64,000 nt of DNA from Sophora flavescens (taxonomy: Eukaryota > Streptophyta > Magnoliopsida > Fabales > Fabaceae): the NCBI GenBank assembly GCA_030762895.1, contig CM061067.1, forward strand, positions 47,765,667-47,829,666, in the 5' to 3' direction. Of this stretch, positions 47,109 to 56,507 are shown in pieces. Positions within the stretch are counted from its first letter, which is position 1, and each line of letters opens with the position of its first letter. The position numbers and the translations under genes are program-made. Under the pieces are notes generated by a model, which worked only from the letters and a program-made list of their open reading frames with translations, did no database searches and was not told the DNA's origin.

Positions 47109-50100
47109 TCAATCCACATACAACATATTCAAATGCTTTCTTATAAAGATAAATCTGTCCTCGGCAAGAGATTTAGTGAGAATATCTGCCCATTGGTGGT
47201 CAGTATCTATAAATTGAACATCAAACACACCTTTTTGAACATAATCCCTAATAAAATGATATTTGATTTCTATATGCTTAGCTCTAGAATGCAATATTGG
47301 ATTCTTAGATAAATTGATTGCAGCAGTATTATCACACATAAGTGGAATACTACTTACAAATACATTGTTGTCCTCCAATTGATGTTTGATCCATAGAAGT
47401 TGTGAGCAGCAGCTTGCAGCTGATATGTATTCTGCTTCAGCAGTTGATAGTGCAATGGTACTTTGCCTTTTGCTTGACCATGATACTAGCTTAGCTCCAA
47501 TGAAGTGACATCCTCCACTGGTACTTTCTCTTTCAATTCTATCTCCAGCATAGTCAGCATCACAAAAACCAACTAATCTATAATCATCGTTTTTCTTAAA
47601 GCACAAACACGGATTAGTAGTACCTTTTAAATATCTAAATATTCTTTTAACTGCTGAGAGATGAGACTCTCTAGGATCAGATTGAAAACGAGCACATAAG
47701 CAAATACTGAACATTATATCAGGTCTAGACGCAGTCAGATATAAAAGAGATCCTATCATACCTCTATATATCTTTTGGTCTACCTTTTTCTCTTTATCAT
47801 CTTTGTTCAGTATTGAAGTGGGATGCATAGGGGTATTCATTGGTTTGCAATCATCCATCTTAAACTTCTTTAGAAGTTCCTTTGTATACTTAGTCTGATG
47901 GATGTACACCTCGTCCATAGACTGTTTAACTTGAAGTCCAAGGAAGAATTTGAGTTCTCCCATCATGCTCATTTCAAATTCTTTCTGCATTAACTTAGAG
48001 AATTCCTTGCATATAGATTCATTAGTAGCACCAAAAATGATATCATCAACATAAATCTGTACTATAATGAAATTTGACTTAATAGACTTTCTAAATAGAG
48101 TTGTGTCTACTTTTCCTCTGTTAAAACCATTTTCCATTAGAAACGAACTTAAACTATCATACCAAGCTCTAGGAGCTTGCTTAAGTCCATACAATGCTTA
48201 CTTAAGCTTATAAACATGTTCAGGGTGATTCTATTTTCAAAGCCTGGAGGTTGCATGACATATACTTCTTCATTAATAAACCCATTTAAGAAGGCACTTT
48301 TAACATCCATTTGAAAAAGCATAAAGCTATGATGTGCAGCAAATGATATTAAAATTCTTATAGCTTCTAGTCTAGTAATTGGTGCAAAAGTTTCAGTGTA
48401 CTCTATACCTTCTTCTTGAGAGTAGCCTTGAGCAACAAGTCTTGCCTTGTTTCTCACTACCTTACCATCTTCATCAAGCTTGTTTCTGTAGACCCACTTT
48501 GTTCCAATGACTGACTTGTCTTCAGGCAGGGGTACAAGCATCCAGACTTCACTTCTCTCAAACTGATTCAGCTCTTCTTGCATAGCAAGAATCCATCCAT
48601 CGTCCAGTAGAGCTTCGTCCACTGTCTTTGGTTGACATTCAGATACAAGAGCAGAATCTCTTTGATCTCTAAAGGTTGACCTAGTTCTCAGCTTGTCATT
48701 GGGGTCACCAATGATTTGATCTTGAGGATGGCAATTTCTAAAATACCAAGATTTATGAGCATTTTCCAGTTGAGAGGTAGATGTTTCAGGTTGTTGTTGA
48801 GAAGTGTCGTCTACTTGGATATCAGACTTGATTTCTGGTTTCTCTCCTGAGATATTTAGATCAAGATCTGAAAAAGCTTCATCTAGCTCTGATAGTCTCT
48901 TGTCAGGCTGTTTGTCATCAAATTTCACATGAATACATTCTTCTACAACAAAATTTCTAGAATTATAAACTCTAAAGCCTTTGGAAGTTTCAGAAAATCC
49001 TAGAAGGATTCCATTATCTGCTTTAGCATCAAATTTACCAAGTTGATATTTTGTATTCAAAATAAAACATTTACATACGAAAGGCTGAAGGTATGAAATG
49101 TGGGTTTTCTACCTTTCCACAATTCATAAGGAGTCTTATTCAGAATAGGTCTAATGTATATTCTGTTCTGAATATAGCAGGTAGTGTTCACAGCTTCAGC
49201 CCAGAACTGCTTAGGGACAGAATTGTCATTGAGCATAGTCCTAGCCATCTCTTGAAGAGATCTGTTCTTTCTCTCTACCACACCATTTTGCTGTAGTGTT
49301 CTTGGTATTGAGAATTTGTGTTGAATACCACTTTCTTCACAAAACTCATGGAATAGCTCATTGACAAATTCTCCCCCATGGTCACTTCTAATTGAAGCTA
49401 TACACGTGTCTTTTTCATTCTGTACACGTTTGCAGAATACAGAAAAGACCTTGAATGACTTATCCTTGTGAGCAAGGAACATAACCCATATCCATCTAGT
49501 GTAGTCGTCTAATATGACAAGACCATATTTCTTTCCACTGATAGAGGCAGTCCTTGTTGGACCAAAAAGATCAAGGTGTAGCAATTCTAGTGGTCTATTG
49601 GTACTAACAACATTCTTAGATTCAAAGGAACCTTTGACTTGTTTTCCCTTCTGACATGCATCACAGAGCATCAGATTTGAAACTAAGGTTTGGTAGTCCT
49701 CTTACATGGTTATGCTTTTTCAGTTTTGAGATTAATCTCAAACTTGCATGACCTAACCTTTTGTGCCAAATCCATCGCTCATCCTCAATGGACACTAGAC
49801 ATGACACACTTTGATTTGAGAGGTCCTCCAAGTCAATCTTATACAGGTTGTTTTGCCTCTCAGCAGTAAATAAGAGTGATCCATCAGCTTTCTTGACTGA
49901 ACACATATTCTTATTAAATGAAACAGGAAATCCACTGTCACATAATTGACTAATGCTAAGTAGATTGTGTTTAAGACCATTTACTAACAGAACATTATCA
50001 ATGGAGGGAAAAGGATGTTTACCAATTTTACCTATACCAATGATCTTTCCTTTTTGATTTCCTCCAAACGTGACCAGCCACCATCTTTGGGTCTAAGGTT

Positions 50101-50154
50101 TTGGAACATATACCTTTCTTCTATCATGTGTCGTGAGCATCCACTGTCCAAGTA
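47109..50154 (-). pseudogene. pol: protease, integrase, RT and RNase H (element D)
   Basis: The protease motif DSGCSRHM lies at about 50148-50125, in the +1 frame relative to gag. GAG-pre-integrase (WIWHKRLGHASLRL, CDACQKGKQ) and integrase (LDLFGP, LDDYTRWIWV, SDHGGEF, LQQNGVVERKNRSLQEMAR, TPYELWKGRKP) follow at 49906-49057. RT at 49060-47700 has GTKWVYRNKLDEDGK, ARLVAQGYSQEEGIEYTETF, FQMDVKSAFLNG, YGLKQAPRAWYD and YVDDIIFG. RNase H runs to the stop at 47109 (VGFCDADYAGDRIE, STAEAEY, DNTAAI, HIEIKYHFIRDYVQ). Only about four frameshifts separate the pieces, and the RT and RNase H domains look complete. Confidence 0.93.
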
Positions 50155-51919
50155 CTGGGACTTCTGTTTCTTTCCTGTTGTTAAGTAGATCTGCAACAGG
50201 GATTATCTTATCTTTAGGTACCCAAATTGACTTGGGTCCTTTCTTGTTAGTGATCATAGATCGTGAATGCTTTGCATGCTTGTTATGTATGCATTTAGAT
50301 GACACATGCTCACTTTTTCCACATACTTTGCAGTAAGTATTGGAAGGGCTTGGTTTTGACTTAGTATGATGTGGACGGGCTTTAAAGCCCTTACATTGTG
50401 TATGCATTTTTGGTTTATTCAGAGATGCATCTTGCTTCTCTTTATCATAACCAATGATAGATTTGACATGTGGTGATCTAGAATATCTTAATATAAGATT
50501 TAATTTATCTGAGCTACCAACCATTTTTGACAGAGAGCCTGTCAAGTATGTCACATCTTGTTTCAGTTTTTCAACTTCACAAGAGTTGTTCGACTTGTCA
50601 GTCATACTGACATTGTTTGATTTTAATGTTTCATTCTCATCCTTAAGATTTTGATTTACTATGCAGACCTTATCATAATCTCTAGAAAGTTTAATAAACT
50701 TCTTTTTGAGACTCTTATATTCTTTAGATAGTATGCATGAATCATGCAGCAAATCATCAAAAGCAGTTTGAAGAGTAGATGGATCAGATTCTATTACCTC
50801 AGCATCAGTGAATTCACTTTCTGATCCAGTGTTAGCCATGAAGCAAATGTTTGCTTCTTCTTCTGCTTCATCTTCTTCATCTGAAGAAGACAGGTCAAGA
50901 TCCTCCCAAGTAGCCATCAAGCTTTTCTTCTTTTTGAAGAATTTCTTTTACTCCTTCAGCTCTGGGCAGTCAGCTTTGAAGTACCTTAGTTTCTTACATT
51001 CAAAGTACAGTGGTGGACCTTTATCCTTGGAATCCGACTTCTCCTTGGAGAATTTTTTATTGAGCAGCTTTCTTATGAATCCACATTTCTTTCTCCACAT
51101 GTGTTGTATTTTTATGGAGATGAAGGATAGTTCATCCTCATCTGAGTCATCTTCATTATTTGATGAATCAGCTTCATCTGAAGACTTGGCAATTTTAAGC
51201 ATCTTTGAAGAACTAGATTTCTTGGCCTTTAAGGCAATGGACTTTCCTTTTCTGGAGTTTTCCTCTTTTTTAAGTTCAAGTACATGAACTTTTAATGAAT
51301 CCAGAAGCTCTTCCAAAGAAAGAGTATTCAGATTCTTTACTTCCTGGATAGCAGTTACCTTAGGTCTCCACTGCTTTGAGAGACTTCTCAAAAAATTTCT
51401 CACATGATCTCTATTTTCATAAAACTTTCCAAGAGACCTGAGACTGTTGGTGATTGTTTGCAATCTTCCAAACAGCTGGTCTGTGGTTTCATGATCAGCC
51501 ATCTTGAATAGCTCATACTGGTGAACCAGCATGCTTATCTTTGATTCCTTCACTTGTGAGGAACCTTCATGAGCTAGAGCAAGAGTATCCCAGATTTATT
51601 TAGTTGTGTTGCAGCTATGAACCTTGTCATGCTCAGATCTGGTGATAGCACACATGAGATAGTGCTTGGCTTTCAAGTTTAGTTGATGTTGTCTTTTCTG
51701 CTCTTGAGTCCATTCAGCTCTAGGCACTGCAGCTCCAGCTTCACTCCTTGGCTCAGTGTAGACATTTTCAATTAGTTCCCAGATGTCATCATTCTGTGCA
51801 TCCAAGAATGCCATCATCCTCTTTTTCCAATAGTCATAATCAGTTCCATCAAAGAGAGGAGGTCTGTTGATAGCTTGTCCTTCTGCATCCATGATTGTAG
51901 GATCGTATTGCCTAAGCAC
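50093..51919 (-). pseudogene. gag (element D)
   Basis: The likely start is MDAEGQAINRPPLFDGTDYD (about 51892). A capsid-type region follows: YWKKRMMAFL, then after an in-frame TAA at 51596 the stretch WDTLALAHEGSSQVKESK, and LRSLSKQWRPKVTAI. Next come a Ser/Asp-rich acidic linker, a knuckle that has lost its first Cys and its His (YFECKKLRYFKADC), a stop near 50948, and a coiled-coil stretch (LKKKFIKLSRDYDKV). The second knuckle, CKVCGKSEHVSSKC, is intact. The frame ends at 50093, about 20 codons past the start of the protease, which is read in the +1 frame as in element A. Confidence 0.88.
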
Positions 51920-51948
51920 TTGTTAGATGCTCAACCCTGTCAAACCTG

Positions 51949-51960
51949 GCTCTGATACCA
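51949..51960 (-). other. Primer binding site of element D
   Basis: TGGTATCAGAGC on the minus strand, two bases after the end of the 5' LTR. Confidence 0.92.
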
Positions 51961-51962
51961 AC

Positions 51963-53631
51963 TGAAGTTGGTACAGGCAAACACAAGAAGTGGAGGTTGA
52001 ATTTTGTTTGTTAAATATTTTCGTAAAAGCCATTTTGAACAACTTTTTCGCAAGCAGAAGATAAAAATATTAAGCACACAAGAAATCCTTTTTAAAAGAT
52101 CAACAAAAACAATATCAAAACCCCACACTTAGTATAAGCAAATAAAACTGAAGAGTTTAGGGATAGAAAATTCAAGCAAGAGATTTTATCCTGGTTCACT
52201 CTCTTCCAACCAAGAGCTACGTCTAGTCCCTTCGACTTGAAGGATTTTTCCACTATTTCTCTAAATAGATTACACAACAAGTATTCAACACCTCTTCAGG
52301 CTACAAATATTCATTTCTTACCAAGCCTCTTCAGGCTCTAACTCTATCACAGAGATTTAAAGGTTGATCTTCTTAACTCACTAAGTGTGAGAGTATGACA
52401 GTTTAAGATCAGTTGAATATTACAACAATATTCAAACTAAAAGATTACAGACTTTTGCTTTTGAAAGAATGAAAGAATAAGAGCTTGTTTTCACAAGAAT
52501 TGTATTGGCAGAAGTTTGGCTAGAAAAAGTTATTCTTCAGTATCTAAGGTCTTCTACTTATATAGTGACCTTCTTCTGCTCTTGTAGTTCTTCAACGGTT
52601 ACTTTGAATAATCCCGTTTAGAGATAGCATTAATTGCATGATATCCGTTGTGACTGATAGCTTGATTTTGGTGAGTTGAAAAGTATCCTTGGTAATCAGA
52701 AAATCACAAAATGGAGGCTCACTGTTCTGAGCAATTGTGCCTTAAAAGCTTTCTTTCTTCCTTTGTGTATAACCCAGCTTTTGTTCAGTAAAAAGGATGT
52801 CATCGTACAGATCGTTTTGCAATTCCAATTGTACTATTTACTTTTTGTATTTCCTTGATAGTACTATGAATTTTCTCAAAGGAAACAAGACATTAAATCG
52901 GATAAAGACAAATGGAAAGAACAAATATTCATTTGAAATAAATATCAATCATTTGAAATAAATTCATTATGGACCAGATTGCATTAAATCACATTTAAGG
53001 TAGTAAAGACATAAAACATATATAGCCATCTACTTAGTTTTAAGAACGCATCTATACAAAATTTTAATCTGCTCGTCCACTGAAGTGGTAGAAGCGCTCG
53101 TCCACAGAAGTGACAGAAGCGCTCGTCCACTGAAGTGACAGACACGCTCGTCCACACAAGTGACAGAAGCGTTCGTCCACACAAGTCTTTGGACTTGCTA
53201 AGTCCTTAGAGAAACTCCGTCCAGTGACGTGGCACTGTGGATGTCTACTGAATTTTAGTTAGACATTATGAATGTATACTTGAGTTTTAAGGATAGCACT
53301 CGTCTGCTGACGTGGCAGGATGGACGTGCTTATTTTCAAGACTTTGGACTTGCTATACCTAACAAGTTATTTAGGTATTCATTTATAGCCTCGTCCACTT
53401 TAGAAAACCAGTCTACTTTATCAATTAAATTATAAACAATTTAAATAACCTTTGGACGGGTAATTCTTTGCACGAGTCCAAGCATTGTATACCTTATATT
53501 ATTTTGAATATTCCTGAATAAACTGAACTCACTTGTTAGATCTAAACTAACACTTTGCCAAGCAAATTTAATCCTTTTGTTAACATCAAAACTTAGAGAT
53601 TATTAAATCCAAAACCACTTTGGTTCCAACA
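51963..53631 (-). repeat. 5' LTR of element D
   Basis: 1669 bp, read on the minus strand. It contains the 25-bp GTGGACG array (53190-53070) and, further downstream in the direction of transcription, the TATA-like box CACTATATAAGT (52568-52557). Confidence 0.93.
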
Positions 53632-53636
53632 AAAAG

Positions 53637-53833
53637 TGGGCGTTGCAGTTTCCCATACGAATCGTGCCGTTTTGAATTTCATTTTTCTCTCTCATGCCTT
53701 TATTACTATAAAAGGCAAAGGATCAGAAAGGTAAAACCTTTACGCTTTCAAATCTCCAAAATCTCTCTCTCTTCGTCCTCTCATCTCTCAAACCCTTATC
53801 TCTCTCGAAGCACTAGAACCTTTTCTCTCTGAA
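53637..53833 (+). promoter_or_regulatory. Probable internal promoter and leader of ORF3 in element A
   Basis: The TATA box CTATAAAAGG lies at 53706-53715, followed by CTTTACGCTTTCA at 53738-53750 and a long TC-rich leader (TCTCTCTCTC words) up to the ATG at 53834. The same order and one identical 13-base word occur upstream of ORF3 in element D, with similar spacing (84 and 75 bases to the ATG). Confidence 0.6.
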
Positions 53834-56130
53834 ATGGCATCATCCAAGCGTCTCTCTACAAAATAAATAGTTGGGCAATACAATATGAAAGTTGCTGAGG
53901 TAGAAAAGATAATTCTTGTAAAAACTGTTGATCTTCAACAGATGAAGAAGTTTGGTATGGATGTCACTGAGGAGTTAGAATACTACAAGTGGACTCCCTT
54001 CTTTGATATCAAGGAGCTGGTCCATCCCAAGCTTGTCCAAGCCTTCTGGAGAAATGTCGTGGTCATCACCAACTGGATCGATGGAACCAAGAGCTTTAGG
54101 GCTCAAATGGGGGATAAAACCCTTCACTTCCCCATCAGCTCTCTGGAGTTGGTTACAAAGTGTCCGGGGATCGGAGCTGCCTTCACGCCAGACTGGGAAG
54201 ATGAAGTTGGAGTTGAAAATGACAACATCGCCATCTATGGCATCCCCAACCCTAAAAATCCTAAACCAATCAACATGGTGATCAAATGCAGATTCTTGCA
54301 CAAATTGTTGTTGGAATGCGTGATTCCAAGGAAAGGCTCACGAGACAGTGTGACCAAGATGGACAGATTCACTCTGTACCACTTGATCCACAAGATCAAG
54401 GTGGACATCAATGATCTCATCTACATGTACCTTGAGACTCTAATCAAGAGGACCACCATACAGACCTATCCCTATGAGATGCTGTTAACAAGGGTCTTCG
54501 GGAACAAGTTGGTTGTAGTGATGTTCACTTTGTGGACATGTCACTTCCCATAGACAGGAAGATACTGTCTATGATGGATATCAAGGAAATCCCTCTGACT
54601 GATGAGGATGAGGACAAGAAGAAGAAGAAGAAGAAGAAGAAGAAGAAGAAGAAGAAGAAGAAGAAGAAGAAGAAGAAGAAGAAGAAGAAGAAGAAGAAGA
54701 AGAAGAAGAAGAAGAAAACAGTTGAAGCAGTTGAGCCACTAAGGTTCAAGCTGAAGAAGCCCTCTCCTAAGAGGAAGACACGTGAAGCTGAGGAATCTGT
54801 TGCTGCATCTGCACAACCCAGCAAGAAAAGAAGGCTGGTGAAAACCTTTGCAAATGTCAAACAACTGGAGTCTGAACCTAGCAAAGATGAAGTATCTGCT
54901 CAGGGGGAGCAGACAACTCTACCCTTGGAGGAACTTAAGGAGATGAAGCCTCTTGATTTGGGGATCATTCCTAGAAAAAGAAGATCTGGTTACCCAGTGC
55001 TTGCTGGAAGAGTTGAAATACCTGCAGAAGCTCAAACTGCAGAAGTTGAAGATGCTGTTGACCTGTCTGGTGTAGCTCAGACAGTTGTTCAACAGGAGGA
55101 TGACATTATGTCTCCTTCCAAAAAGAAGTTAAAGATATCTAAAAATCATATAACTACTTCAATCCCTTCTCCTTCTCATCAAGGTACCCTCACCCCTTCC
55201 GTTTCTTTTCCATCCGCTTTATTTGTTCAACCTTTATCAGTTGTCTCTCCCTGTCCCTCACCTGTCTCCTCTCACCAAACTCAAACATCATCATATGATG
55301 TTGTGTTTGATGTATGTCAGTACACAGTTGTTCACAGGGACTCAACTCCCAAAGAACAAACTGGTATATCATCAAATATGTTTGTGTGTGATCTGCAATC
55401 TTTGATGTTTGCAAGTGTTTCTCATCTAACTGTCATCCCTTCTCCTCCACCTCATATTCTTAACTCTTGTAGGGAGATTTTCTTTTACCCCCCTATAGTC
55501 TTGTTCATTAGAACATTAACTGAGGCTAACTATCCTGCTTCTGTTATAATGTTACCCCGTATGTCTAGGTATTTCTTTTTGTTAGTAACTGTATCAAATT
55601 CTTTCTTTGGTCATATTGATTCACTGTTACCTGTCCCTCCCTTTGTCTTAGCCCAACGACCCCTTCCCCCACCTGTACAAATAACCATTACCTGACTATC
55701 TCTGTCCGAGAGACTTTCCTGTTTCTTTTTCTCTCCCGATACTGATTTTGTTCGAATCAGTCTTGTGTTCAAGTTTGTTTTTCTTCCATTCTTTGCTCTC
55801 AAAACTCTTCATGAACTTTTCTTCCTTCCTATCATCTCTCCACTCTCTGTTTCTAAGGCACCTCCTGTATTAGCCCTGCCCTGGCACTTAGACCAGTCTG
55901 CTTCTTCAACCAGTCTGACTATAGAAGCCTCCACTTCTTAGACAGTGGACCTACAAGAACTCAATCTGCTTCGTGCTTATGTAGAAGAAGTAAGAAGACA
56001 GCTGGATGAAGAAAGGCGAGCTAGGTTGCTCTTAGAACAAAAGTTGTTACTTTATTTGTGTTACTTAGTCAACCTAGGTAGTTTTGTTTCTTTGTTGTTG
56101 TACAAACTGCCTTGTACTTGTAACAGCTAA
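53834..56130 (+). pseudogene. ORF3 of element A, putative nuclear protein with poly-Lys tract
   Basis: The original start is probably ATG 53834 (MASSKRLSTK), followed by a TAA at codon 11; the frame is open again from 53885. The N-terminal domain has YYKWTPFFDIKELVHPKLV followed by Q-A-F-W-R-N-V, and then FLHKLLLECVIPRKGSRDSV, collinear with ORF3 of element D. A frameshift near 54530 leads to an acidic stretch, a poly-Lys tract, and basic clusters (KKPSPKRKTRE, QPSKKRR) that look like nuclear localisation signals. A Ser/Pro/Thr-rich segment follows, broken near 55695. A final frame at 55945-56130 has a strong coiled coil (VEEVRRQLDEERRARLLLEQ) and a hydrophobic end. The closest known domain is the 'putative plant transposon protein' type (PF20167). 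This is a judgement by eye. Confidence 0.7.
54616..54717 (+). repeat. (AAG)n microsatellite encoding about 34 lysines within ORF3
   Basis: An almost pure AAG run of 102 bases, read in frame as lysine. It follows an Asp/Glu-rich stretch (DEDEDK). Opposite-strand poly-Phe frames are artefacts. Element D has no such tract at the matching place. Confidence 0.92.
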
Positions 56131-56491
56131 TGATGAATAAAATAAGTTTTTATCATATTTCCTTAATGCTACTTTACTTTCTTGTTTACTCCTTTTTGCT
56201 GTTGAAAAAAGGGGGAGAAAGTAATATGTAGTGAAAGTAGTATGGAGATGATTTTAAATGTTTTGGTAATGAAGTATTGTTCTGATAATTACTCTGATAA
56301 ATCAGTAAGTAAGAAAACTGGGAGTAAGCAAAATTATTCAAATATAACCTTAATGTCTGATCAAACATCTTAAGTGCACCTGTCTGCACAATCCGTCTGC
56401 TTAAGAAAATTTCAACCTGTCTGATATGTGCTATCTCTTATGTTGATATTTTTTCTGAGGTTCATTAAATCATCTCAATGTTTGTCATCAT
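56131..56491 (+). other. Non-coding 3' region of element A
   Basis: No coding sequence is seen. Three to four GTCTG words (ATGTCTGA 56353, ACCTGTCTGC 56378, CCGTCTGC 56393, ACCTGTCTGA 56415) form another cluster of the A-family word near the 3' LTR. Confidence 0.55.
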
Positions 56492-56507
56492 AAAAAAAAG
56501 GGGAGAT
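56492..56507 (+). other. Polypurine tract of element A
   Basis: An A8 run followed by GGGGAGAT immediately precedes the 3' LTR start TGTTAAG. Confidence 0.92.

Larger units (their letters stand above)
41726..53631 (-). mobile_element. SIRE/Maximus-like Ty1/copia retrotransposon (element D), inserted between pol and ORF3 of element A
   Basis: On the minus strand it runs LTR (53631-51963), primer site, gag, pol, ORF3, polypurine tract, LTR (43388-41726). The LTRs start TGTTGGAACC and end CCAACTTCA. The flanks GAAAG (41721-41725) and AAAAG (53632-53636) are a 5-bp target duplication with one change. At 11.9 kb with a third ORF after pol it matches the same lineage as A but has different LTRs. 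Gag, pol and ORF3 are nearly continuous with only a handful of frameshifts, and the LTRs are very similar, so it is fairly young. Confidence 0.93.

Noticed and set aside
54525..54884. Minus-strand frame with a long poly-Phe run
   Set aside because: Antisense of the (AAG)n tract in ORF3.
43876..56130. Calling ORF3 an envelope gene by position
   Set aside because: No signal peptide, fusion peptide or N-terminal membrane segment is visible. The basic, Pro/Ser-rich make-up favours a nuclear protein.
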